Shown in pieces: positions 15,609 to 23,220 of a stretch of DNA of 64,000 bases. This DNA is from Methylocaldum sp. 14B (GTDB lineage: Bacteria > Pseudomonadota > Gammaproteobacteria > Methylococcales > Methylococcaceae). The notes under the pieces are model-generated. The model had not been told where the DNA came from, ran no database searches, and saw only the letters and a list, made by a program, of their open reading frames with translations. The position numbers were made by a program, and so were the translations under genes. Each line of letters starts with the position of its first letter. Position 1 is the stretch's first letter. Location: positions 124,001 through 188,000 of the forward strand of contig NZ_MSCV01000006.1 of NCBI RefSeq assembly GCF_002005105.1, written 5' to 3'.

Positions 15609-17208
15609 GACTCGTAACGCCCACACCGGCGCCATGCCCGCACGTCGGAAAGCTTCAACGAGGCGGGGTCAGGCGGACCGTGCGCCGTTGCGATCCGAAA
15701 TGATGCACGGGTTTTCTCCGCGCCATTCTCATCGGGAGCTCCCCTTGGCTCCGCGCTACAAGGAATTGGGCGAGCCCTATCATGTCCCGGTGTCGGCAGC
15801 ACTCTTGCCGGAGCCGAGGATGGTCCATTTCAACGGGTCTCTGGCCCTGGAACTGGGGCTCGACGTCAGCGAAGCCGATTCTCCGAAACTCTTGGAGATT
15901 CTCGCGGGCAACCGGCCGTGGCCGAAATACGAGCCTTCGGCATCGGTCTACGCCGGGCATCAGTTCGGGGCATGGGTTCCTCAGCTCGGGGACGGGCGTG
16001 CCCTCCTGATCGCCGAAGTTCGGACGCCCGCCGGGGCGAGGATGGAGCTTCAACTCAAGGGTTCCGGGCCGACGCCGTATTCGCGCGGGCTCGACGGGCG
16101 CGCGGTGCTGCGTTCCTCGATACGGGAATATCTCTGTTCGGAGGCGATGCACGCCCTCGGCGTACCGACCACCCGCTGCCTGAGCCTGGTGGCGTCGCCG
16201 GAGCCGGTGTACCGCGAAACGGTGGAAACCGCGGCCGTGGTCTGCCGGGTGTCCCCCAGTTTCGTCCGCTTCGGACAGTTCGAGTTTTTCTATCACAACG
16301 GACAGCGCCAGCACCTTGCGCCTTTGGCCGACCATGTGATCGACGAGCATTTCCCGCATCTGAAAGACCGTTCCGACCGTCATGCCGCCTGGCTCGGCGA
16401 GGTGGTCGAGCGCACCGCCCGGCTGATGACGCAGTGGCAGACCTTCGGGTTCTGCCACGGCGTCATGAACACCGACAATTTCTCGGTTCTGGGCTTGACC
16501 CTGGATTACGGTCCCTTCGGCTTCATGGACGCGTTCCGGCAATACCATATCTGCAACCATTCCGATTTCGAGGGCCGCTACGCCTATTACGCACAGCCCG
16601 AAATCGGCCAGTGGAATTGCTCGAGGCTGCTGCGGGCGACCTTGCCGCTGCTCTCGGACAGCGAGGAGGAGGCCCTGGAAATCGCGACCGGCATTTTCGA
16701 GCGCTACGCCCCGGTGTATACCCAGGCGATCATGCGCCGCTGGGCCGACAAGCTGGGCCTTTACGAGGTGCGTGACGGCGATGTCGATCTGGTCAACCGA
16801 TTCCTGGCCATCCTTCAGCGCGGCAAGAGCGATTTCACGCGGAGCTTCCGTCATCTTTCCAAGGTGCGTACCGACAGCGACGAGCCGGCGGTCGGGGCCC
16901 GCGAGGAGATCGTGGACCTGGAAGCCTACGACGCCTGGATCGCCGATTACCGGGCACGATTGCGCGCCGAAGGAAACACCGACGACGAGGCCCGTGCCTG
17001 GGACATGAACCGCGTCAACCCCAAGTACGTGCTGCGCAACCATCTGGCCCAGGCCGCCATCGAAAGGGCCGAAGCCGGGGACGATACCGAAGTCGCCAAG
17101 CTCGTTCGTCTGCTCGCCCGGCCTTACGACGAGCAGCCGGAGATGGACGCCTATGCCGCCCCGCCTCCGGAAGAACTGCGGAACATCGAAGTCAGCTGCT
17201 CGTCATGA
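15601..17208 (+). CDS. selO: SelO/YdiU pseudokinase-fold protein adenylyltransferase
   Basis: A UPF0061 protein of about 535 residues. Characteristic blocks are Y-A-G-H-Q-F-G, Q-L-G-D-G-R-A, Q-L-K-G-S-G-P-T-P-Y-S-R-G-x-D-G-R-A-V, R-x-S-x-R-E-Y-L and H-G-V-M-N-T-D-N, with D-Y-G-P-F-G-F-M-D after it. Family members transfer AMP to protein hydroxyls in a redox-linked response. The ATG at 15601 overlaps the NRDE stop; an internal start at 15700 would remove a basic 33-residue leader and is also possible. It is followed directly by an orphan CCA-enzyme domain. Confidence 0.93.
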   Translation: MTETRNAHTGAMPARRKASTRRGQADRAPLRSEMMHGFSPRHSHRELPLAPRYKELGEPYHVPVSAALLPEPRMVHFNGSLALELGLDVSEADSPKLLEILAGNRPWPKYEPSASVYAGHQFGAWVPQLGDGRALLIAEVRTPAGARMELQLKGSGPTPYSRGLDGRAVLRSSIREYLCSEAMHALGVPTTRCLSLVASPEPVYRETVETAAVVCRVSPSFVRFGQFEFFYHNGQRQHLAPLADHVIDEHFPHLKDRSDRHAAWLGEVVERTARLMTQWQTFGFCHGVMNTDNFSVLGLTLDYGPFGFMDAFRQYHICNHSDFEGRYAYYAQPEIGQWNCSRLLRATLPLLSDSEEEALEIATGIFERYAPVYTQAIMRRWADKLGLYEVRDGDVDLVNRFLAILQRGKSDFTRSFRHLSKVRTDSDEPAVGAREEIVDLEAYDAWIADYRARLRAEGNTDDEARAWDMNRVNPKYVLRNHLAQAAIERAEAGDDTEVAKLVRLLARPYDEQPEMDAYAAPPPEELRNIEVSCSS

Positions 17209-18080
17209 TTACCTATGCCATCCCACCCGCTCTAGGCGAGGATCCGCTGGACATCCTGCGGCTGGCGGCGTGCGCCGCGCACATCCCGGATTTCGTGGTG
17301 CCACCCGAATCCATGGTCAGGCTCGTCGCCCTGGTGGCGGACGGCGCTCTCGACGCGGTGAATCCCGAGGCGGCCTGGCCGGAATTGTCCCAAGGCCTGA
17401 TGGGCGGGCGTCCGTCGCGGATGCTGGAAGTCCTGCGCGGTTGCGGCGCTCTGGCTCGATTGCTGCCGGAACTGAACGCGCTGTTCGGAATTCCGCAGAG
17501 CGCGGACGATCCGCCGGAAGTCGACGTGGGCGAACACCAGCTGCTTCTGATCGACGAAACCGCGCGGATAGACGCCCCGCTCGCCACGCGCTGGGCGGCG
17601 CTGCTGCACAAGGTGGGGAAAGCGGCGTCGCCGCGCGAATTCTGGCCCGCCCACTACCGTCACGAAGCACGCGGCGAACCCCTGGTCGAAGCGGTTTGCG
17701 AACGCTTCAAGGTTCCCGCCGAATGCCGCGACCTGGCGCTCTTGGTGCTGCGCGAATGCGATCGAGTCCACCGTGCGGTAGACATGCGGGCCGCGGCGAT
17801 CGCCGCCATGCTGGAACGGGCGGAAGCGGTCCATTACCCCGAGCGTTTCGAGCAGTTGTTGGCGGTATGCGCCTGCGACTATCGAGCCTATCCGGGGCGG
17901 GCCGGTGCGGAGTATCCCAAGGCCGAGCTGCTTCGGCTAGCTTTTAAGGCTTTCGCCGGACAGATGGCGCCCGCCTCCGAGCCGACCGAAACCGACCCGG
18001 AAGTTTCGGCGCAGGCGTTCGAAAAGCGAGCTCGGGCCATTGCCGAAGCATTGCGCAGCGAACGCTGGGCCGACGCGTAA
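17205..18080 (+). CDS. Orphan C-terminal region of a bacterial CCA-adding enzyme, degenerate HD site
   Basis: 291 residues that align with the part of class II CCA-adding enzymes after the nucleotidyltransferase head: E-D-P-L-D-I-L-R-L near the start, R-P-S-R-M-L-E-V-L-R-x-C-G-A-L, then the HD region. The first HD histidine is kept (His111) but the H-D pair reads H-K (His135, Lys136) in L-L-H-K-V-G-K. There is no polymerase active site, so it cannot add CCA. The ATG overlaps the selO stop (ATGA), implying joint production with SelO. Role unknown. Confidence 0.8.
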   Translation: MITYAIPPALGEDPLDILRLAACAAHIPDFVVPPESMVRLVALVADGALDAVNPEAAWPELSQGLMGGRPSRMLEVLRGCGALARLLPELNALFGIPQSADDPPEVDVGEHQLLLIDETARIDAPLATRWAALLHKVGKAASPREFWPAHYRHEARGEPLVEAVCERFKVPAECRDLALLVLRECDRVHRAVDMRAAAIAAMLERAEAVHYPERFEQLLAVCACDYRAYPGRAGAEYPKAELLRLAFKAFAGQMAPASEPTETDPEVSAQAFEKRARAIAEALRSERWADA

Positions 18081-18223
18081 TTCCATTCGGCATTCGAGTG
18101 AATATTACGTAGGGTGGGTTAGCGAAGCGTAACCCACCGATTCGAGGCCGCTCGGTGGGTTACGGCCTCGCGGCCTAACCCACCCTACAAAAATTAATTC
18201 CTTATTGAAAGCAATTTGGAATA
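18081..18223. repeat. Extended palindromic repeat, copy 1 (family C)
   Basis: Begins near CATTCGGCATTCGAGTG, contains the long inverted pair GTAGGGTGGGTTAGCG...CCTAACCCACCCTAC, and ends with a shared tail AATTCCTTATTGAAAGCAAT. Full-length relatives lie at 50475-50643 and 59175-59322. Confidence 0.85.
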
Positions 18224-18278
18224 ACACGGGTTTTCCAGTCCAGACTTCATCACCAACCTTCTCTTGAGGAGCAAGCCC

Positions 18279-18473
18279 ATGAAATGGAGCGATACCTTCG
18301 ACATCGCCATCGCGCTGGCCGAGAGCCATCCCGACGTCGATCCCAAGTATGTGCGGTTCACCGATCTGCTCGACTGGATCATGCGCCTGGACGGCTTCGA
18401 CGACAGCGCCGAGAAATGCAACGAGAAAGTGCTCGAAGCCGTGCAGATGGCCTGGATAGACGAGGTGAGCTAA
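18279..18473 (+). CDS. iscX: IscX, small Fe-S assembly protein
   Basis: 64 residues, starting M-K-W-S-D-T and carrying F-T-D-L-x-x-W-I, F-x-x-x-x-x-x-C-N-E-K-V-L-E-A-V-Q-M-A-W-I-D-E, the IscX/YfhJ pattern. IscX is an acidic protein that binds IscS and iron and tunes cluster assembly. In most gammaproteobacteria it ends the isc operon after fdx; here it stands alone, with hscA-fdx 44 kb away. The ATG at 18279 follows GAGGAG. Confidence 0.92.
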   Translation: MKWSDTFDIAIALAESHPDVDPKYVRFTDLLDWIMRLDGFDDSAEKCNEKVLEAVQMAWIDEVS

Positions 18474-18813
18474 CCCCGCAGAAAGGATTGCAGCACGCGA
18501 TCCGCCCTGCCAATCGGGTTTGGTCGTTTTTTGTTGGATATGTGCCGTTTTCGTATTCGCATGGAAGTAGGTCATGACCAAATTTACGACATATCGTATT
18601 AGATACGAATTGACGTAAAAAACGGCCTCGGCTGGGTCGAGCCGAGAACCCGCCGCTTTTCCTCCTTGTTCAATAATTTGATGCTAAAACAAAGCCTTGG
18701 AGCGTTGTTCCCGTTTCTCTCACGACCTGGCATCGCTTTTGAGACAGAGAAGTCACGCGATAGGAATTATTCCCCTGCGTTATTTCACTTCCACTCGAAA
18801 GGAGATTACGGTC
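18474..18813. other. Gap between iscX and the tail-tube-like gene
   Basis: No convincing gene. A G/C-rich hairpin CTCGGCT...AGCCGAG lies near 18626-18645 without a T run and may limit read-through. The stretch after it is AT-richer and probably holds the promoter of the next gene; I could not fix -35 and -10 boxes. Confidence 0.5.
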
Positions 18814-19359
18814 ATGAAACACATTGCTGGTTTGACTCTGGCTCTCGGACTTGTCTCGATCACTTCAACCGCGGCGGCTGGCGGACTGCCGGTCAATAGT
18901 TCGCCGGGGAGTTCCAGCTACTCTGCGAATATCGATAGTTCCAGCGATCCGGCTTCCGGAATGGTCTTTGAATTGCAGGCCGGTGAGTTCCACGTTTACT
19001 TCAGCAATTGCACACTCGGTTCGGAGACCGAGGTGACGGAGCATAAAGTTGTAAGTCAGAAAGGCCGGGAGGATATTGTGCAAAAGATTCCCGGTCGATT
19101 GAAAATGAATAGCGTGGTGTGCATGAAAGCTCTGGATTCCGGTGCCGACCTTTGGGCTTGGCGACAGATGATCATTGAAGGGAAGTTGAGGGAAGCGCGC
19201 AAGAGTGGGTCACTGATTGCTTACGACTACACCATGGCGCCCATAGCAACGTGGTCGTTTTTCAATGGATGGCCTTCTTCGGTCAGCCTCGGCAATAAGG
19301 ATCACAAACTGGTCGAGATCGTGGTATTGGCTGTGGATGGCATCCGGCGTGACCGGTAG
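18814..19359 (+). CDS. Exported protein with a phage tail-tube (gp19-like) domain
   Basis: 181 residues. The first 22 form a signal peptide (basic start, L-A-L-G-L-V core, A-A-A-G cleavage site). The rest resembles the T4 gp19-type tail-tube family: L-x-A-W-R-Q-M-I-I-E-G-K-L-R-E-A-R-K-S-G-S near the C-terminus, then A-T-W-S-F-F-N-G-W-P-S-S-V and a closing V-V-L-A-V-D-G-I-R-R. Tail-tube proteins are normally cytoplasmic; a signal peptide on one is unusual. No other phage or injection genes are nearby. AAAGGAG precedes the ATG. Confidence 0.68.
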   Translation: MKHIAGLTLALGLVSITSTAAAGGLPVNSSPGSSSYSANIDSSSDPASGMVFELQAGEFHVYFSNCTLGSETEVTEHKVVSQKGREDIVQKIPGRLKMNSVVCMKALDSGADLWAWRQMIIEGKLREARKSGSLIAYDYTMAPIATWSFFNGWPSSVSLGNKDHKLVEIVVLAVDGIRRDR

Positions 19360-19818
19360 GTCCTCGGGATGTGCCGAATACCACAGCTCCGCTCTCTTGA
19401 ATATACAAACGATAACCGGGATTTAGTGGGGTGGGTTAGGCGCACTCCGGTATGCGCTGATGGTCGATCACCGTACTTCGAGTGCGCCGTAACCCACCGA
19501 TGTTCGGTAGCCTTGTGTTGGTGGGTTACCGTGCGCGCCAAAGTTAGAGCGTTTTCATCCCGCTCGTACGGCAAAACAGGCTTGGCGGAAGTCGCTGGCG
19601 CCTTCGGCCAGGGTAGATCGACTCAAGCATTCGTAGGTCGGCAATCCCTTGCCGACGAACCCGTTGGCCCAACCGCACCTTGTGTGAGGGCGTACCTAAC
19701 TCACCCTACCATGGACATGCGCGTTCCGGGCCAGTAGATCGGGAATCCGTTCCCGACGAGTTCTGCGTCGGCAAGGGATTGCCGACCTACTTTAGGGTGC
19801 CGCTCGTAGTCAGCGGCT
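19360..19818. repeat. Repeat-filled gap (families C, F and B)
   Basis: No gene is seen. It contains a family C relative at about 19430-19500, a family F unit at 19546-19656 (a near-identical inverted copy is at 56509-56619), and a family B unit at 19734-19790. The clustering marks this as a repeat landing site. Confidence 0.8.
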
Positions 19819-20118
19819 TTAGATCGGTTCGCCGTTCTCGTCGAACGCCATCCCGTTCAATTCGCCGTCGGCGTCGACGATTTCGACCGACTTGAGGGCG
19901 CCGTTGGCGTGGTAGGCATAGCGGTGTTCCATTTCCACTTCCCCGTAGACCAGCTTTTGCAGGCCGACCAGCCGGCCCTCATCGTCGAAATATCCCCGGA
20001 AATAGGTGTTGCGGTTTTCCAGTTGGGCGGGTTCCAGTTCGGTCATCAGCTTGAGCGGCAGTTTCACGCCGGTGTAGGTGAGGAAATAGCGGCAACGACC
20101 TTCGATCGCATCGGTCAT
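19819..20118 (-). CDS. DUF6156-type small protein
   Basis: 99 residues. The pattern C-R-Y-F-L-T-Y-T-G-V-K-L-P-L-K-L, E-N-R-N-T-Y-F-R-G-Y-F-D and Y-G-E-V-E-M-x-H-R-Y-x-Y-H-x-N-G-A-L recalls a small uncharacterised family that I associate with diazotroph gene clusters; the family number is from memory. It appears all-beta. The start ATG is at 20118. It follows the GST gene by 52 bases and may share its transcript. Confidence 0.75.
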   Translation of the reverse strand: MTDAIEGRCRYFLTYTGVKLPLKLMTELEPAQLENRNTYFRGYFDDEGRLVGLQKLVYGEVEMEHRYAYHANGALKSVEIVDADGELNGMAFDENGEPI

Positions 20119-20170
20119 GGTGTGTTGGTTTCCTTGGAAATGAAAAGATGGAACACGAGCTAATAGACGC

Positions 20171-20788
20171 TCAAACACGATAGCCTTCTTCCCGCAATAC
20201 CCTCTGCACGGCCGGTCGGGCCAGCATGCGCCGATAATGCGTCCGGCAGTTTTCCGGCAGTTCGAGCTTGAGCTTGTCGCCCCAGAATTCCACGTAGAAC
20301 AGCGCCGCATCGGCGATGGAAAACCGCCCCGCCACGTATTCCCGCCCGCTCAGCAGCGTATCCAGCACCGCGTAACCCTTGGCGACGATCTCTATGCCAC
20401 GCCGTTTGACCGCGTCTTGGTCGGCTTCGTTGGACGTGAATTGATCGGTGGTAAATATGCGCGCGAAACCCTGCATGTGGATCGTGCCCACGGCATAGGC
20501 CATGGCCTCGATCACCCGCGCTTCGCCGTCCGGATCGTCCGGCAGCAGTTTCGCCTTGGGGTAGGCGCGGGCCAGCCACCAGGCGATAGCCTGAAACTCG
20601 GTCAGCGCCGAGCCGTCATCGCGTACCAGGGTGGGAATCGTGCCTTTCGGATTCAGGGCCAGATAATCGGGCCGGTTCTGATCGCCCGCCAGGAGATTGA
20701 CCAGATACGCCTCGAAAGGCAGGTCCAATTCTTCCAACAAAATGTGTATGCCGGTCGAGCACGAACCGGGCGTCATATAGAGTTTCAT
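20171..20788 (-). CDS. Glutathione S-transferase family protein
   Basis: 205 residues. The N-terminal thioredoxin-fold half begins M-K-L-Y-M-T-P-G-S-C-S-T, the bacterial beta-class style with Cys10 as likely active residue, followed by N-P-K-G-T-I-P-T-L and T-E-F-Q-A-I. The C-terminal half has Y-V-A-G-x-F-S-I-A-D-A-A-L-F, the N-capping box of GSTs. The start overlaps the stop of the FAH-family gene by four bases, so they form a coupled pair. The substrate is unknown; such pairs act on aromatic ring-fission products, but GSTs are also common in nif regions. Confidence 0.9.
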   Translation of the reverse strand: MKLYMTPGSCSTGIHILLEELDLPFEAYLVNLLAGDQNRPDYLALNPKGTIPTLVRDDGSALTEFQAIAWWLARAYPKAKLLPDDPDGEARVIEAMAYAVGTIHMQGFARIFTTDQFTSNEADQDAVKRRGIEIVAKGYAVLDTLLSGREYVAGRFSIADAALFYVEFWGDKLKLELPENCRTHYRRMLARPAVQRVLREEGYRV

Positions 20789-21471
20789 GATCCTATGGTG
20801 ATGATTAAGGGTTCGAGCCCCGCAACCGTCGCTTCGATGACATCGCCCTTGACCACGGGAGCGGTCCCGGCCGGCGTGCCGGTAAAGATCAGGTCGCCGG
20901 GACAGATTTCCACCAGGGTGGACAGATAGCTGATGGTCTCGGGTATCTTCCAGATCATGTCCGAAACGTCGGCGCTCTGACGGACCTCCCCGTTGACCTT
21001 GAGCTCGATCTTGCCCTGGGCGATCACGCCCGTATAGAACTCCGGAGTGATCGCCGAACAGGGCGCCGAGTGATCGAATCCCTTGGCCATATCCCAGGGC
21101 AGTCCCTTTTCGCGCGCGGTCTTTTGCACATCCCTCAGTGTCATGTCCAGGCCGACCGCGTAGCCGAAGATGTAATCATTGGCAATCTCGATGGGGATTT
21201 GCCTGCCTCCGAGCTGCATGGCGACGACCAGTTCCACTTCCGGTTGCAGATTCTCGGTTCCGGGAGGATAGGGCAGGACCGAGTTGTTGGGCAGGATGGC
21301 ATCGGTTGGTTTCATGAAGAAGAACGGCGGCTCGCACTCCGGGTCGGCGCCCATTTCCCGCGCATGCTCCGGATAATTGCGCCCGACGCAGAAGATGCGC
21401 CGCACCGGAAACGGATTGCACGACATGGCTGGAAGCGTAACGATCTGAGGAGGGGCAAAAGCGTATTTCAT
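20785..21471 (-). CDS. Fumarylacetoacetate hydrolase-family enzyme
   Basis: 228 residues. Metal ligands of the FAH fold are visible: F-C-V-G-R-N-Y-x-x-H-A-R-E-M at the N-terminal side, P-E-V-E-L-V-V for the acidic pair and G-Y-A-V-G-L-D-M-T-L-R-D-V-Q with its aspartate. The C-terminal F-T-G-T-P-A-G and V-K-G-D-V-I-E blocks are typical. Members hydrolyse C-C bonds of beta-diketo acids such as fumarylpyruvate, or decarboxylate oxaloacetate. It is the first gene of a leftward unit with the GST. Confidence 0.9.
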   Translation of the reverse strand: MKYAFAPPQIVTLPAMSCNPFPVRRIFCVGRNYPEHAREMGADPECEPPFFFMKPTDAILPNNSVLPYPPGTENLQPEVELVVAMQLGGRQIPIEIANDYIFGYAVGLDMTLRDVQKTAREKGLPWDMAKGFDHSAPCSAITPEFYTGVIAQGKIELKVNGEVRQSADVSDMIWKIPETISYLSTLVEICPGDLIFTGTPAGTAPVVKGDVIEATVAGLEPLIITIGS

Positions 21472-21683
21472 GGTTTTAAACCTCTTCGAATAACGGATAG
21501 GCTGGCGGCTTCTTTGACGCCGTGTATCGACAAACCGGCGATTGTTCGTTCAGCAAAGAGACCGTATCGGGTTGCAAAATAACCATACTTTTTGTGGTAG
21601 AATTTGGCCCCGAAGTGCCTCGCGCGCACTTAGATAAGTTCTTATTTTTATTAACCAAAAATAATCCAAGATCAGGAGGTAAC

Positions 21684-21995
21684 ATGGTGCGTGAATTCTC
21701 GTATCGGGGAGAAACCTTCAGGGCCACGGTACACGGACGCCCCGGCATCGAAGAGCTTTTCCTCATCCACATGATCGACGGTGAAGAAGGCCCGGAGATT
21801 TCTCTGGACCGGTTCGAAGACCCCAATAATGATCCGGCTCAAAGCCTGGAAAGTAAGCTCGCGGATCTGGCTGACCAGCTCATGCAGGAGCATGGGCTGG
21901 CGCCGATGGACCCGGACGCGGGATTCGCCTGGGCGGAGCCCAAGACCGGAGTGAAGGTGCATAGCGGGGTTCAACACCACGCCATGGAAGCCTAG
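21684..21995 (+). CDS. Unknown small protein, 103 residues
   Basis: No family recognised. It is acidic, with E-F-S-Y-R-G-E-T-F-R-A-T-V-H-G-R-P-G at the start, then a helical section A-D-L-A-D-Q-L-M-Q-E-H-G and a histidine-containing end. The coding case is good: the ATG at 21684 has a perfect AGGAGGT site and the upstream ~80 bases are AT-rich like a promoter. It is alone between two leftward units. A nif link is only by position. Confidence 0.7.
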   Translation: MVREFSYRGETFRATVHGRPGIEELFLIHMIDGEEGPEISLDRFEDPNNDPAQSLESKLADLADQLMQEHGLAPMDPDAGFAWAEPKTGVKVHSGVQHHAMEA

Positions 21996-22031
21996 GCCGG
22001 TCGACAAATCTGCGCGCAGCGGCACGGATCG

Positions 22032-22802
22032 CTACCGTGCCGCTGCGCGCAGCAAGTTCAAGCAATCCAGATTGGCGGCCATGTCCAGGGCGGTGAAATC
22101 GTCCAGGGTCTTGATGCCGGTATCGGCGCCGGCCGCCAGCAAGCGAGCGACGACCGCTGTTTTGCCGGTGGATGCGGCGTACATAAGACAAGTCGCACCG
22201 TTCTCGTTTTGATGGTCTACGGCGATTCCCCGCTCGATCAAGCGACCTATGACGCCGAGGTTTTCCCCGTAACAGGCCAGCCACAGTGCATTGTTGCCGT
22301 CGCTGTTGAGGGGTTCCAGCGAGGCGCCGGCTTCGAGCAGCGCCTCCACGATGGCTTCGTCGCCGAGCCGGCAGGCGTGCATCAGGGGCGTCATCCGGTT
22401 GTCGCGGGTTGCCTCGATGTCGTCGGGCGGAAACCCGTGCTCGCTCAGCCAGTCGCGAAGGGCAGGGCTCAAGTCCGCGGAACCCGGCGCGGGCACGGTG
22501 GCGCGCCAGGCCTCGTAGCCGTCGATCAGATCGTAGATCGTCTTGAAGCCGAAGTCCCGGAACATTTGCGCATAGGTCTGGCTGGCATTGCCGTGATAGC
22601 AGTAGATCAGCACCGGCTGCGATTTGGGCGTCCGCATGAGCACCTGCTCCAGATTGGCACCCGACAGATGCCGAGCGGCTCCTATGCGTCCCGCCGCGAA
22701 CGAATCCGCGTCTCGCACATCGAAAATCAACAGCTCCGGCTGTTCCAGCAAAGCTTGGGTTTCGGCGACGTTCAGCCGTCGCCACGCGGTTTCCGCGGTC
22801 AT
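22032..22802 (-). CDS. Rhodanese domain fused to ankyrin repeats
   Basis: 256 residues. The N-terminal rhodanese domain has L-I-F-D-V-R-D, and the active loop C-Y-H-G-N-A-S with its cysteine near residue 70. Three ankyrin repeats follow from about residue 138 (R-M-T-P-L-M-H-A-C-R-L-G-D, G-N-N-A-L-W-L-A-C and G-A-T-C-L-M-Y-A-A). A sulfur-transfer enzyme with a protein-docking tail is indicated. The ATG at 22802 has GAGGAG in front; an ATG at 22844 overlapping the upstream stop is less well placed. Rhodaneses are frequent in nif regions. Confidence 0.88.
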   Translation of the reverse strand: MTAETAWRRLNVAETQALLEQPELLIFDVRDADSFAAGRIGAARHLSGANLEQVLMRTPKSQPVLIYCYHGNASQTYAQMFRDFGFKTIYDLIDGYEAWRATVPAPGSADLSPALRDWLSEHGFPPDDIEATRDNRMTPLMHACRLGDEAIVEALLEAGASLEPLNSDGNNALWLACYGENLGVIGRLIERGIAVDHQNENGATCLMYAASTGKTAVVARLLAAGADTGIKTLDDFTALDMAANLDCLNLLRAAAR

Positions 22803-22840
22803 AACGTCTCCTCGATATTCAAAGTACTTGCCCGGTTCGT

Positions 22841-23104
22841 TCATTCCTCGTCCGGAGTCGCCATCCAGCTATAGCCGCCTTGGTCCCAAAGCTGGGCCAG
22901 CAGCCGATCGGTGTCGTAGTTCGGGTACTGCGCCTTCACTGTGTCGAATTCCGTGAGAAACGCCGCGACATCGTCCCCCTCGATGTAAGTCGATGCCCGG
23001 TCTTCCTTTGAGCGGAGTATGTAGGTGGCGCCGTTTCCGCTGGACAAGAGCGCATACTGTTCGCCTTCCGCCACGACGATTACAGGTTCCTGTGTGTCAG
23101 GCAT
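22841..23104 (-). CDS. Unknown small protein, 87 residues
   Basis: No family recognised. It has V-V-A-E-G-E-Q-Y-A-L-L-S-S-G-N-G-A-T-Y-I-L-R near the start and a F-L-x-E-F-D-T-V-K-A-Q-Y-P-N-Y-D-T-D-R-L-L-A-Q-L-W-D-Q-G-G-Y helical end. It is acidic and soluble. The ATG at 23104 follows AAGGAG. It lies directly upstream of the rhodanese-ankyrin gene and the two are likely one unit. Function unknown. Confidence 0.7.
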   Translation of the reverse strand: MPDTQEPVIVVAEGEQYALLSSGNGATYILRSKEDRASTYIEGDDVAAFLTEFDTVKAQYPNYDTDRLLAQLWDQGGYSWMATPDEE

Positions 23105-23220
23105 CGCTTGATTCTCCTTCCGCAGTCGTACCATCAGTGATCTTGCTCATGTATCTATCCACCGTAATGCTCAATGAACTGTTCTCGGGATTCGTAAAAA
23201 GTCGTACTGTGATGCGCGGA

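Noticed and set aside
21565-21610. Possible sigma70 or sigma54 promoter before the 103-residue gene
   Set aside because: TTGCAA and TAGAAT are 20 bases apart, too far for a good sigma70 promoter, and GG-GC pairs nearby have nine-base spacing.
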